Assembly: GCF_003054965.1 (NCBI RefSeq)
Contig: NZ_MIES01000033.1
Span: 558,001-622,000 of the forward strand
DNA length: 64,000 nt
DNA from: Saccharospirillum sp. MSK14-1
Lineage (GTDB): Bacteria > Pseudomonadota > Gammaproteobacteria > Pseudomonadales > Natronospirillaceae
Reading direction: 5' to 3'
The notes under the pieces: model-generated
Told to the model about the DNA's origin: nothing
Seen by the model: only the letters and a program-made list of their open reading frames with translations
Database searches by the model: none
Part shown: positions 1 to 8,801 of the stretch, piece by piece
How the letters are laid out: every line of letters starts with the position of its first letter
Position numbering within the stretch: the stretch's first letter is position 1
Position numbers and translations under genes: made by a program

Positions 1-183
1 CTGACCAGCAGCGACAAAATGGTCATCACTCAGATGTTGCGCAGTGTGCAGGGTGTGCCCAATACCCCTTGGGGCGCGTTGATGCTCGGCACCTTTATTT
101 CCATCTTGCCGCTGGTGTCGATCTACATGCTCGCCAGTCGACAAATGATTCATGGCCTGACCAGTGGCGCTGTTAAAAACTGA
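1..183 (+). CDS. Sugar ABC transporter permease, C-terminal fragment
   Basis: The window opens inside this gene and only the last 60 residues are present, open from base 1 to a TGA at 181-183. The tail has a hydrophobic segment (GTFISILPLVSIYMLASRQM) followed by a terminal HGLTSGAVKN. That ending is typical of MalG-like inner-membrane permeases of the CUT1 carbohydrate family, whose members commonly end in (Q/H)GLTxGAVK. The GH1 beta-glucosidase starts 39 bp downstream on the same strand. A glucoside or oligosaccharide importer feeding that enzyme is therefore the natural reading. The substrate cannot be told from this fragment, and the rest of the operon lies outside the window. Confidence 0.8.
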   Translation: MTSSDKMVITQMLRSVQGVPNTPWGALMLGTFISILPLVSIYMLASRQMIHGLTSGAVKN

Positions 184-222
184 TTTTCCAGGCCGTGAGG
201 CCGCTCATTTTTGGAGAGTGTT

Positions 223-1560
223 ATGAGTTTTAATTTACCCGCGAATTCGCCGTTGGCGCAGAAAGACTTCTTGTTTGGCGTTGCCACAGCGTCCTTCCAG
301 ATTGAAGGGGCAGCCCACGAAGATGGTCGCGGCGAAAGTATCTGGGATCGTTTTTGTGCGACCCCGGGTAAAGTGCTGGGAGGTGACAACGGCGACGTTG
401 CCTGTGATCACTATCATCGTTGGCCGGACGATCTGGACTTAATTCAATCACTGGGCTTCGATGCGTATCGTTTCTCCATTGCCTGGCCGCGCATTGAACC
501 GCAGCCGGGTGTTTGGAATCAGGCCGGTTTCGATTTTTATGATCGTCTGGTGGATGGCATGCTCGAGCGCGGTATTCGTCCGGTCGCGACTCTCTACCAT
601 TGGGACTTGCCGCAGTATCTGGGTGACCGTGGCGGTTGGGTTAACCGCGATACGGCGTATCGCTTTGCCGATTACGCGGATCAGATTACGCGGGTGTTGG
701 GGGATCGGGTCGAAAGTTATGCGACCTTGAACGAGCCCTGGTGCGCCGGTTTTCTGAGCTATCGTCTCGGTGTTCATGCGCCGGGTTTAAAAGACGATCG
801 TCTGGGTTTCCAGGCGGCGCATCATCTGTTGCTGGGTCATGGTCTGGCATTGCCGGCAATGCGCGCCAACGCTCCGAAGGCGGATCACGGCATCGTGCTG
901 AACTTTACGCCCGCCTACGCGGCGACGGACAGCGCCGAAGATAAAGCCGCGGCGGATTATTCCGATGAAGAAAACAGTCATTGGTATCTGCAACCGCTGC
1001 TGACGGGTGAATACCCTCAAGCGGTTCGCGAACGCCATCCGGAATGGATGCCAACGGTATACCCGGGTGACATGGACATTCTGGCGCGACCGATCGACTT
1101 CCTGGGTATCAACTTCTATACCCGTGCTGTGGTTCGTGCCGGCGACAACAGCGACTACGAATCGATTGAGCAAGACGCCCCTAAAACGGACATCGGCTGG
1201 GAAATTTATCCGCAGGCGTTGACCGATTTGATGACCGGTTTCAATGCCCGCTACGACAACCTGCCACCGATTTACATCAGCGAAAACGGCGCGGCCGATA
1301 ACACCGGCATTGTTGATGGTGCAGTGGATGATCAGCTGCGTGTTGGTTATTACGATCAACATTTGCAGGCGGTGCACAATGCCATTGCAGCCGGAGTCGA
1401 TGTGCGTGGCTATTTCGCCTGGAGTCTGATGGATAACTTTGAATGGGCTGAAGGTTACAGCCAGCGGTTTGGCATTGTGCATGTCGATTACGACACCCTG
1501 GTGCGTACCCCTAAACGCAGCTCGGCGGTGTTCAAAGACTGGCTGGCGCAGCGTCGCTGA
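223..1560 (+). CDS. GH1 family beta-glucosidase
   Basis: This 445-residue protein has the usual length and full-length pattern of glycoside hydrolase family 1, which hydrolyses beta-glucosides and related disaccharides in the cytoplasm by a retaining mechanism. The N-terminal FLFGVATASFQIEGA motif is diagnostic. The acid/base glutamate lies in TLNEPWC (Glu171) and the nucleophile in YISENGAA (Glu354). No signal peptide is visible. I chose the ATG at 223 because GGAGAG sits at 213-218; an upstream in-frame TTG at 211 has no better site. It follows the end of a sugar ABC permease and probably acts on the imported beta-glucoside. The exact aglycone or sugar preference cannot be read from sequence. 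Confidence 0.95.
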   Translation: MSFNLPANSPLAQKDFLFGVATASFQIEGAAHEDGRGESIWDRFCATPGKVLGGDNGDVACDHYHRWPDDLDLIQSLGFDAYRFSIAWPRIEPQPGVWNQAGFDFYDRLVDGMLERGIRPVATLYHWDLPQYLGDRGGWVNRDTAYRFADYADQITRVLGDRVESYATLNEPWCAGFLSYRLGVHAPGLKDDRLGFQAAHHLLLGHGLALPAMRANAPKADHGIVLNFTPAYAATDSAEDKAAADYSDEENSHWYLQPLLTGEYPQAVRERHPEWMPTVYPGDMDILARPIDFLGINFYTRAVVRAGDNSDYESIEQDAPKTDIGWEIYPQALTDLMTGFNARYDNLPPIYISENGAADNTGIVDGAVDDQLRVGYYDQHLQAVHNAIAAGVDVRGYFAWSLMDNFEWAEGYSQRFGIVHVDYDTLVRTPKRSSAVFKDWLAQRR

Positions 1561-1662
1561 ACCGAATTAGGCAGTTGTGATTGCCTCCGGGCACTTCTAG
1601 TATGTGATCTCTACGATCGGGACAAGGAGCGTCTCCCAGTCTTCTTGCTCGGGAGTATTGTC

Positions 1663-2481
1663 ATGTTCAGTGTCCAGGGGCGGTTTGTACTGTTCTGGTT
1701 AGGGCTGTGCTCGCTGTCGGTACCGTTACCCGCGGTCGCATCCAATTGTGATCGGTTGTTGGCGACCGGTAATCCGGATTATCCGCCTTATTTATGGCGT
1801 TCGACGGAGGATGAAAACGCCTTAGTCGGCGCCAATCAGCAGTTGCTTGAGGAAGTCGGGCAACGACTGGGCATTCCTATCGAGGTGGTTTATACCGGTT
1901 CCTGGTCTCGAGCTCAGGAAGAAGTACGAGCAGGCCGAGTCGACTTGATTGCCGGCGCGTTCTTAACCAAACCCCGCCTGCAATATATGGACTATATCCA
2001 TCCTGCTTTTTACACCACTCGCAGTCTGGTCTGGACGCGCCAGGATCAAACGCTGACGTATCAGGACTGGGCCGACCTGAGCCGCTGGCAGGGCATCAGC
2101 CTGATTAATAACAGCCTGGGTCAGGATTTCGACAGCTACGCCCGCGAACATCTGAACATCGACAGTGTGGCGACACTCGATCAAGCCATGCGCATGCTGG
2201 TTCAGGGTCGGGTGGATTATCTGCTCTACGAAGAGTTTCCGGCCGCCGCTTACGCTGAGCGACTGGGCTTTACCGGCCAGTTGCGGTCACTGGAACCACC
2301 CATCAGCCAGGAACAGCTGTTCCTGACGTTGTCGCATCGCTCGCCGTGCAACACGGGAGCGTTACGTGGCGAGCTGGCGCACATTCTGACCGAAGTGATC
2401 GAAGACGGCACCGCTCAGCGCTTGCTGTCGACAGGCCTCACGGATTGGCAGAACCGACAGCGCGGCGCTGACGCCGAATAA
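1663..2481 (+). CDS. Periplasmic solute-binding protein, family 3-like
   Basis: This is a 272-residue exported protein with a hydrophobic signal segment (VLFWLGLCSLSVPLPAVA) followed by a family-3 type binding fold. GNPDYPPYLW at the mature N-terminus and GRVDLIAGAFLTKPRLQYMD are typical of amino-acid-type or orphan PBPs. The ATG at 1663 is preferred over an in-frame TTG at 1645 because a GGGAG lies at 1651-1655. No permease or ATPase is adjacent: a GH1 gene lies upstream and a convergent oxidoreductase downstream. It may therefore be an orphan sensor-like binding protein rather than part of an importer. The ligand is unknown. Confidence 0.75.
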   Translation: MFSVQGRFVLFWLGLCSLSVPLPAVASNCDRLLATGNPDYPPYLWRSTEDENALVGANQQLLEEVGQRLGIPIEVVYTGSWSRAQEEVRAGRVDLIAGAFLTKPRLQYMDYIHPAFYTTRSLVWTRQDQTLTYQDWADLSRWQGISLINNSLGQDFDSYAREHLNIDSVATLDQAMRMLVQGRVDYLLYEEFPAAAYAERLGFTGQLRSLEPPISQEQLFLTLSHRSPCNTGALRGELAHILTEVIEDGTAQRLLSTGLTDWQNRQRGADAE

Positions 2482-2490
2482 CGCATCGAA

Positions 2491-3549
2491 TCAGCTGTGC
2501 GTCGGCCGCTGATACGTCCAATCCAGACGCTGACCCAGGCGGGCGGATTCTTCTGCACGTTCTAAGGTGTAGAGCAGTGCGCAAGCATCGTCCAAGCTGA
2601 CCGGGGCGGCGCCTTGTCCGGTGATCGCCTGGGCCAGGTGTTGGTAAAAGTGCCGGTAATCGCCGGGCGTGGGTGTGGCGTGCTGCAAGCCATCAAGGGT
2701 AGCGAGTTCGCCATTTTGCGGCGCACCAAGATTGGGGTACGCCGGATCGGTCGGCGCCTGATCGGCACGCAACGCTTCCTCTTGCGGATCCAGCCCCCAG
2801 CACTGCCAGCCACCGCCTTCAAAGCGGGCATTAAAGCGACGCATGGCGCCCGCTTCATAGGGTGTTGAGCCCAGCACCACTTCGCAGTCGGCGTAGTGCA
2901 GCTGCAGTTCAAACCAATCGGTCGTCTGGCTGCCGGTGCGCAAGGTTCTCAGGTTTGCGGTCAGCGCTTCAGGCGCGCCGAGCAGGTGCAAGGCCTGATC
3001 AATCAAGTGCGGCCCCAGATCCCAGAAGATGCCACTGCCATCACCGGGCTGTTCCCGCCAACGCGACTGCGGTTGTGGACGAAAACGATCAAAACGTGAT
3101 TCCAGGTGTTTCAATTGGCCCAGCGGTGCCTCGCTGCGCAGTGTTTTCAGGTGCAAGAAATCGCCATCAAAGCGACGGTTCTGGTAGACGCAAAGTATCC
3201 GTCCGGCGCGTTCGGCCCGCGCGGCCAGGTCTTCCATTTGCGTTAATTGAGTAACGGCGGGTTTTTCCAGCAGCACATGCTTGCCCGCGTCGAGTGCGGC
3301 TTTGGCCAACGGATAGTGTTGATCGTTGGGAGCGGTGATGACGATCAGGTCGAGATGATCGTTAGCGATTAAATCTTTGGCGCCCGCTACGACCTGGCAG
3401 TCAGGGTAGCGCGCCTGAACGGTATCGGCTTGTCGGCTGGCGACGGCATCCAGCGAAAATGCATCCAGTGCATCGATAAAGGGGGCGTGAAACACGCGAC
3501 CGGACAAGCCATAACCGATCAGTCCAGAACGAATGGGACCCTGAGTCAT
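2491..3549 (-). CDS. Gfo/Idh/MocA family oxidoreductase
   Basis: This 352-residue protein belongs to the NAD(P)-dependent sugar or inositol dehydrogenase superfamily. The N-terminal Rossmann motif is GLIGYGLSGRVFHAPF, and the family's EKP motif appears in HVLLEKPAVTQ, where the lysine contributes to catalysis. The C-terminal half carries the alpha/beta substrate domain with FWDLGPHLIDQALHLLG. The phrase GYGLSGRVFHAPF is shared with the YdgJ/IolW-like scyllo-inositol dehydrogenase branch, so an inositol- or sugar-type substrate is plausible but not proven. It is convergent with the preceding binding-protein gene (10 bp apart) and divergent from the iron operon. Confidence 0.88.
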   Translation of the reverse strand: MTQGPIRSGLIGYGLSGRVFHAPFIDALDAFSLDAVASRQADTVQARYPDCQVVAGAKDLIANDHLDLIVITAPNDQHYPLAKAALDAGKHVLLEKPAVTQLTQMEDLAARAERAGRILCVYQNRRFDGDFLHLKTLRSEAPLGQLKHLESRFDRFRPQPQSRWREQPGDGSGIFWDLGPHLIDQALHLLGAPEALTANLRTLRTGSQTTDWFELQLHYADCEVVLGSTPYEAGAMRRFNARFEGGGWQCWGLDPQEEALRADQAPTDPAYPNLGAPQNGELATLDGLQHATPTPGDYRHFYQHLAQAITGQGAAPVSLDDACALLYTLERAEESARLGQRLDWTYQRPTHS

Positions 3550-3647
3550 CTTAGCTCCTTGAGTGTGTCGAGCCGCCTATTAGGCCGAAAGCAGGTCCGG
3601 TGCTGCAAGTTTCAAAGGGTAACGATCCAATTCCGGTTGCTCTTGCT

Positions 3648-3680
3648 AATGCAAGTCATTATCATTAATGACGATTATTT
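3648..3680. promoter_or_regulatory. Candidate Fur box upstream of the imelysin operon
   Basis: An AT-rich dyad TCATTA (3656-3661) / TAATGA (3666-3671) lies in a stretch whose minus strand reads TTAATGATAATGACTTGC. By eye this matches about 13 of 19 positions of the classical Fur consensus. It sits about 70-100 bp before the imelysin start, where an iron-responsive operator is expected for an iron-uptake operon. Seen: the dyad. Inferred: Fur binding. Confidence 0.65.
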
Positions 3681-3750
3681 TACATCTATTACGCGGATCG
3701 CAGTCCCTCGTTATTTCATACAACTATTTTCATAAAACAAGGAGTTACCC

Positions 3751-4989
3751 ATGCATCGCTTGTTCATCGTCCCGCTGACGGCCTGTTCCCTGGCTTTTGG
3801 CGTCGCTCATGCCGCTGCACCCAGTAAGGATGCTGTTGTTGAGCAATACGCAGATGTGGCTTTGACCACCTACCAGGCGTCATTGACGTCGGCCAAAGCG
3901 CTGGAGCGCGCGATTGAACGCTTTGTGGGTGCGCCCTCGGCAGCCGGCCTGCAAGCCGCCAAAGATGCCTGGATTGACGCGCGTGAAGATTATCAGCAAT
4001 CGGAAGTCTTTCGTTTTGGTAACCCAGTGGTTGATGACTGGGAAGGTCAGTTGAACGCCTGGCCGCTGGATGAAGGGTTGATTGACTACGTGGACGACAG
4101 CTACGTTCACGAGCTGGGTAACCCGGGCGCGACCGCTAACCTGATCGCGGCGGACAGTGTTCAGGTGGGTTCACAGCAGTTGGACGTGACCACGCTGTCA
4201 CCGGAACTGCTGGCGTCGCTGAATGAGCTGGGCGGCTCGGAAGCCAACGTTGCAACGGGTTACCACGCGGTGGAATTTTTGCTGTGGGGTCAGGATTTGA
4301 ACGGCACCAATGCCGGTGCCGGTGAGCGTCCGTACACCGACTTCGTGGTGGGTGCGGATTGCACCAACGATCATTGCCATCGCCGTCGTGCCTATTTGCA
4401 GGCGACCATGGATCTGTTGATCGCTGATCTGGAATTTATGGTGGATCAGTGGGCGCCGAATCAGTCCGATAATTATCGCGCTGCGTTGCTGAGCGAGCCG
4501 ACCGACAACGCCTTGCGTCGTGTTTTCTACGGCATGGGCAGCCTGGCGCTGGGTGAGTTGGCCGGTGAGCGGATGAAGGTGGCGCTGTCGGCGTTCTCCA
4601 CTGAAGACGAACACGACTGTTTCTCCGACAACACCCACAACTCTCACTTCTATAACGCTCGCGGTATTCGCAATGTGTACCGTGGTGAGTTTGGCGACGA
4701 AGACGGCAGTTCCATCCGAGGTTATCTGCAGGCGAACGATCCGCAATTGGCCGAGCGTGCCGATGCCGCCTTTGCCGATGTGGATGCCGCTATGAGCAAG
4801 CTGGTTGCATCCGCCGAGCAGGACAATGTTCATTTCGATCAGCTGATCGCCATGGACAATACCGAAGGCCATGCGTTGGTTCAGTCCGCCATCGATGCCT
4901 TGGTTGCCGAAGCGCGCATTATTGAAGAGATGGCATTGGCGATGGATATTGATCGTCTCAATCCGGATAATGCCGACCATCAGTTCTAA
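3751..4989 (+). CDS. Imelysin family (M75) periplasmic iron-regulated protein
   Basis: This 412-residue protein begins with a clear Sec signal (MHRLFIVPLTACSLAFGVAH) and has the imelysin/IrpA fold. The family GxHxxE signature appears as GYHAVEFLLWGQD, with His172 and Glu175. Imelysins are periplasmic or outer-membrane-associated proteins of bacterial iron uptake; despite the M75 peptidase label, proteolysis is doubtful in most members. A good AAGGAG lies just before the ATG. It is the first gene of a four-gene same-strand set with a di-heme oxidoreductase, a second imelysin-like protein and a DUF1513 protein. That conserved arrangement is associated with iron limitation in other Gammaproteobacteria, and the Fur-box-like site upstream agrees with it. 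Confidence 0.9.
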   Translation: MHRLFIVPLTACSLAFGVAHAAAPSKDAVVEQYADVALTTYQASLTSAKALERAIERFVGAPSAAGLQAAKDAWIDAREDYQQSEVFRFGNPVVDDWEGQLNAWPLDEGLIDYVDDSYVHELGNPGATANLIAADSVQVGSQQLDVTTLSPELLASLNELGGSEANVATGYHAVEFLLWGQDLNGTNAGAGERPYTDFVVGADCTNDHCHRRRAYLQATMDLLIADLEFMVDQWAPNQSDNYRAALLSEPTDNALRRVFYGMGSLALGELAGERMKVALSAFSTEDEHDCFSDNTHNSHFYNARGIRNVYRGEFGDEDGSSIRGYLQANDPQLAERADAAFADVDAAMSKLVASAEQDNVHFDQLIAMDNTEGHALVQSAIDALVAEARIIEEMALAMDIDRLNPDNADHQF

Positions 4990-5056
4990 CGGGATTCGGG
5001 GTTGGTTGATCCGGCCCCGACTTCGTATGGCTTCGCCTATCATGAAGTGAGCGCAC

Positions 5057-6466
5057 ATGAACCTTGTGACTCCAGGCCGCCACCGGTTTCGGTTGGGCGG
5101 CTTCGTTGTTTCTGTCTTGTTGGCATTACCGTCGGCAGCCGATCTGCCCATGACCGGTGGTGATACCACCGTCCACAGCACCGGCGTTAATGCGTTTTCA
5201 TTGCCAGCGGCCAATCTGTCGTTCGAGCAACGGCTGGATTTCAGCGTCGGTAATTCGTTTTTCCGCAATCCCTGGATACCGGCCCCGGCGACCACCACGG
5301 CACGCGATGGTCTGGGGCCGTTGTTCAATACCAACGCCTGTCAGAGTTGCCATATTAAAGATGGGCGCGGCCATTTGCCGGAAAGCGATGCCGATAATGC
5401 GGTTTCCATGTTGGTTCGTCTGAGTATTCCAGCGGATGACAGCGTGGCCGAAGACTGGATTGCCCGTCATGGTGTGATACCGGAGCCGACCTATGGTGGT
5501 CAGTTTCAGGATGCCAGCATTCCCGGCACGCAACCGGAAGGGCGTGTGACGATCGAATTCACCGATCACAAACATCACCTACTTGATGGCTCTGAGGTGA
5601 TGCTGCGTCGACCTGCGCCGGTCTTCACACAGTTAAGTGCGGGCGATATGCATCCGGATACGCGCGTGTCCGTGCGCCTTGCCCCGGCGATGATTGGTCT
5701 GGGACTGCTCGAAGCCGTGGCCGAAGAGGAGGTGTTGGCCTGGGCCGACCCTGACGACGCCAACGGCGACGGTGTTTCAGGACGCGCCAATCGCGTCTGG
5801 GATGTGCAGAGCCAATCACAGGCGTTGGGGCGCTTTGGCTGGAAAGCCGGCCAGCCAACGTTGCGGCAGCAGAATGCGGCGGCGTTCAATGGTGATTTGG
5901 GGCTGACCAGCGAATTGTTTCGCAGTGAAAACTGTTCACCGCGTCAGCCAATTTGTGCGCAGTCGGTCAACGGTGGTGATCCGGAAGTGCGCACTGAGTT
6001 ACTCGATGCAGTGACGTTTTATTCCGGCCATTTGGCAGTGCCGGCTCAGCGCAATCATGACCGGCCCGAGGTACAGCGCGGTGAAGCACTGTTCAGTGAT
6101 ACCGGCTGTGCGGCTTGTCATCGACCGACCATGACGACTGGAACCTTGCCAGATCGGCCTGCGTTATCGAATCAAACCTTTCACCCCTTTACCGATTTGT
6201 TGTTGCACGATATGGGTCCGGGTCTTGCGGATAATCGTGCTGAATTTGTCGCCAGTGGCACCGAATGGCGCACTCCGCCGCTGTGGGGCATTGGTCTGGT
6301 CCCGACGGTGAATGGTCATCAGCAATTGCTGCACGATGGTCGGGCGAGTTCGGTGTTCGAAGCGATTTTATGGCACGACGGTGAAGCCCGAGCGAGCCGT
6401 GAGGCGTTTGAAACCTTGTCTGAGGAGCAGCGTGCGGCGCTGATTGAGTTTGTTAACTCCCTGTAG
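5057..6466 (+). CDS. Di-heme oxidoreductase (DUF1111 family)
   Basis: This 469-residue exported cytochrome has an N-terminal signal (VVSVLLALPSAAD) and two CxxCH haem c sites, at C95-C98-H99 (CQSCH) and C351-C354-H355 (CAACH). Conserved blocks such as FRNPWIPAPA, DANGDGVSGRAN and HDGRASSVFEAILWHDGEA belong to the DUF1111 / di-haem oxidoreductase family, which is related to MauG and cytochrome c peroxidases and often annotated as thiol oxidoreductase. Lying between two imelysin-like genes, it probably performs a periplasmic redox step in iron acquisition, perhaps on iron itself; that role is inference. It starts 67 bp after the first imelysin gene and ends 12 bp before the next. Confidence 0.9.
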   Translation: MNLVTPGRHRFRLGGFVVSVLLALPSAADLPMTGGDTTVHSTGVNAFSLPAANLSFEQRLDFSVGNSFFRNPWIPAPATTTARDGLGPLFNTNACQSCHIKDGRGHLPESDADNAVSMLVRLSIPADDSVAEDWIARHGVIPEPTYGGQFQDASIPGTQPEGRVTIEFTDHKHHLLDGSEVMLRRPAPVFTQLSAGDMHPDTRVSVRLAPAMIGLGLLEAVAEEEVLAWADPDDANGDGVSGRANRVWDVQSQSQALGRFGWKAGQPTLRQQNAAAFNGDLGLTSELFRSENCSPRQPICAQSVNGGDPEVRTELLDAVTFYSGHLAVPAQRNHDRPEVQRGEALFSDTGCAACHRPTMTTGTLPDRPALSNQTFHPFTDLLLHDMGPGLADNRAEFVASGTEWRTPPLWGIGLVPTVNGHQQLLHDGRASSVFEAILWHDGEARASREAFETLSEEQRAALIEFVNSL

Positions 6467-6478
6467 GAGTAGTGAGTG

Positions 6479-7420
6479 ATGCGTTATCTGGGTGTGGTAT
6501 TTCTGGCTGTGGTGTTACCGGTGCACGCAGCCTGGCTGGACGAGTGGGAAGCGGCACAGAATCAGGCAGTGTTGGATTGGCAAGCGGCCGCGTCTGAATT
6601 GGCCGAGCAAGTGCAGATCGCCTGTGCTGATCGGGAATTTTTATCAGCAGAGCAACGCCAGTCGGTGCAACCGGCTTGGCAGCACCTGGTCTCACAGTGG
6701 GGCGTGATCACTACTCAGTCGCCCGCGGTGATCGATGAGCTGGGGTTGGGTTACCGGGTCGCCTTCTGGCCGGACAGTCGTGGCATTGTCGGTCGACAAA
6801 TGCAGACGCATCAACAAGAACGGGCTGAGGGAACCTACCAGTCGTTGCAGTTAGCCGGCCATGGTATTCAGGCGGTGGATTGGTTGCTGGCGCAACCGGA
6901 ACCGGACTGTGTGCTGTTGCTGGATTGGGCTGAGGTGTATCAGGGCTATCTGGACCAAATTACCGAGCAATTGCCGTTGCGGCTGACACCGGCTGATCGT
7001 GCGCTGACGCTGGCGACCAACGATCTCTACGCGCAGGCCAGTCGCATCAATCAGCGCTTGCGAGAAGTCATACCTGAAGCCGACGGCCGTTATCGCCCCT
7101 TTATGGGCGACGTTTCTGAAACGGGCCAATCGCTGACCTTAGTGAAGGCGGCGTTGAATGATCTGGCGCGGCGCATTGTCGAGGTCACCGATGGTTTCCC
7201 GGACGATTCTCAGGACCGCACCGCCGATTCACTCAGCAGCGATGTGCAGCAATTGGCGGATCAATTACCCGAGGGCTGGCCAATGGATGATGCCGAGGCA
7301 GCGTGGGACATCAGTACACGCATCCGCGCGGTGAATGTCGCGGTGGAGACGTGGCTCAGCGATGACGTGGCGGCGCGGTATTCCTTATTGATCGGGTTCA
7401 ACAATCAAGATGGCGATTGA
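6479..7420 (+). CDS. Second imelysin-like protein with altered motif
   Basis: This 313-residue exported protein (signal MRYLGVVFLAVVLPVHA) has the imelysin layout of alternating helices and Trp/Gln-rich repeats, but the key signature is changed. Where the first imelysin has GYHAVEFLL, this one reads GIQAVDWLL, so the His and Glu of GxHxxE are Gln and Asp. The ATG at 6479 is preferred; GTG at 6476 is also possible with the GGAG at 6466-6469. It overlaps the next gene by 11 bp, indicating translational coupling. It is likely a non-catalytic or differently metal-binding partner of the upstream imelysin and di-haem protein. Confidence 0.83.
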   Translation: MRYLGVVFLAVVLPVHAAWLDEWEAAQNQAVLDWQAAASELAEQVQIACADREFLSAEQRQSVQPAWQHLVSQWGVITTQSPAVIDELGLGYRVAFWPDSRGIVGRQMQTHQQERAEGTYQSLQLAGHGIQAVDWLLAQPEPDCVLLLDWAEVYQGYLDQITEQLPLRLTPADRALTLATNDLYAQASRINQRLREVIPEADGRYRPFMGDVSETGQSLTLVKAALNDLARRIVEVTDGFPDDSQDRTADSLSSDVQQLADQLPEGWPMDDAEAAWDISTRIRAVNVAVETWLSDDVAARYSLLIGFNNQDGD

Positions 7421-8453
7421 TCGGCGCACCTTTTTAACGCTGGCGGGGCTGTCCGCTTTAGCGCCCTGGGTTCGAGCCCAGGGACAGCAGCGAATATGGC
7501 TGGGAAGTGCTCACGGTTTGGACGATGGCTACTACTTGGCCGCTCTGAACAGTGACGGACAGCTGCGCTATCGCACGCCTTTGCCCGGTCGTGCTCATGG
7601 CTTTGCGGTTGATTCCGTGCAGCCGCGCGCCTGGGTATTTGCGCGTCGGCCGGGTCAATGGGCGGGGTTATTCAACCCGGCGGATGGTCAGCTGCAGCAG
7701 CAACTGACACCACCAGAGCAACGTATTTTTGTCGGCCACGGTTGCTGGCAGGGCGACGAATGTTGGATACCCTTAGGCCACGCTCAAACCAGTGCCGTGC
7801 ATCTGGCGAAGTGGTCAGCAACCGCCGATGACTGGGTTGAAGACCTGCCTTTACCGGGCATTGGGGCGCATCAAATTGTGGCCCACCCATCCGGTGGCGC
7901 GGCGCTCGCCGTGGGCGGTCTGGGCAATGGCGTTCGCCAGGGTGACACCCATTTTTCCAGTGCTTTGTTACTGCTCGATGAGCGGGGCGGCGTGCGCGCT
8001 GAATTGCCGTCACCAGGGCCGGGGTTTTCTGTGCGGCATTTGGATGTGGACGCCGACTGGGTGTACGTCGGATTGCAGTATTACGGCCCTGGTCGCACCG
8101 ATTTGCCGTTGGTGTACCGAGTCAGTTGGCACCAACCGAGTTGGCAAGCACTGACTGCCGAACCCTGGCACTGGCTGCAAATGAACAATTACATCGCCAG
8201 TGTGGTGGCGTACCCGGGTGGGGTGAGTGTCAGTTCGCCCAAGGGGCATCATTTGCTGCATTGGCGCAATGGACAGCCGGTTGCGGCCGAGCCCATGCGC
8301 GACATTGCCATGCTTGCCGAGGCCGACGGGGATCTTTGGGCAGCCAATGGCTTAGGCCAATGGCGCACCCGCACGACGCAGGGTGGGGGCGTGCAAGCCC
8401 AGGGGCAGCTGAATCTGGCCTGGGACAATCACGGCGATGTCGCTTGGCTGTGA
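7410..8453 (+). CDS. DUF1513 protein, Tat-exported beta-propeller-like
   Basis: This 347-residue protein starts inside the previous gene. Its N-terminus has a twin-arginine export motif (DRRTFLTLAGLSALAPW) ending in WVRAQ, so it should be folded before export. The body is rich in Trp, Gly and short repeated strands (for example RAHGFAVDSV, GIGAHQIVAHPSGGAALAVG, GFSVRHLDVD), consistent with the beta-propeller-like DUF1513 family. That family regularly follows imelysin/di-haem oxidoreductase genes in iron-regulated operons. No catalytic residues can be assigned. It closes the operon; after its stop comes the FMN riboswitch of the next transcription unit. Confidence 0.88.
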   Translation: MAIDRRTFLTLAGLSALAPWVRAQGQQRIWLGSAHGLDDGYYLAALNSDGQLRYRTPLPGRAHGFAVDSVQPRAWVFARRPGQWAGLFNPADGQLQQQLTPPEQRIFVGHGCWQGDECWIPLGHAQTSAVHLAKWSATADDWVEDLPLPGIGAHQIVAHPSGGAALAVGGLGNGVRQGDTHFSSALLLLDERGGVRAELPSPGPGFSVRHLDVDADWVYVGLQYYGPGRTDLPLVYRVSWHQPSWQALTAEPWHWLQMNNYIASVVAYPGGVSVSSPKGHHLLHWRNGQPVAAEPMRDIAMLAEADGDLWAANGLGQWRTRTTQGGGVQAQGQLNLAWDNHGDVAWL

Positions 8454-8517
8454 ACGACTCGTTCGAATTTACTGCATTGTTTGAGCGCAACACGCGGCGT
8501 AACATAAAGGCGTTGTT

Positions 8518-8693
8518 CAACTTCAGGGCGGGGTGAAAGTCCCCACCGGTGGTAGTGCGATCGGGTAGGTGCCCAATTCGCAGAGCCCACGAGCGCCTGT
8601 TTTGTGTGATGCAAAGCAGGGTCAGCAGATCAGGTGCAGTGATTCATTCACTCATTCCTGAGCCGACGGTGATAGTCCGGATGAAAGAAGTTG
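8518..8693 (+). ncRNA. FMN riboswitch (RFN element)
   Basis: The stretch holds all the conserved blocks of the FMN aptamer in order: CAGGGCGGGGTGAAAGTCCC, CACCGGTGGTA, GAGCCCACGAGCG, GTCAGCAGATC, TTCCTGAGCCGACGGT, and ATAGTCCGGATGAAAGAAG. The closing P1 helix is CAACTTC (8518-8524) with GAAGTTG (8687-8693). It precedes a single gene for an EamA-type transporter, so FMN should repress uptake of riboflavin. After the aptamer a strong small hairpin (CATCGCC/GGCGATG, 8701-8718) and the start-codon hairpin at 8802-8831 form the probable expression platform. Confidence 0.97.
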
Positions 8694-8801
8694 ATCGCAG
8701 CATCGCCGTTGGGCGATGGTGGTGGTGTTTCCGGATGGGCCGTTAACCGCGGTGGATCTGAGCACGGCCGTCTGCGTTCTTATCCTTTCGAAAAGCCAAG
8801 C

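Noticed and set aside
4198-5334. 378-codon minus-strand ORF antisense to the imelysin gene
   Set aside because: It is a shadow of two well-supported genes on the plus strand and has no recognisable domain.
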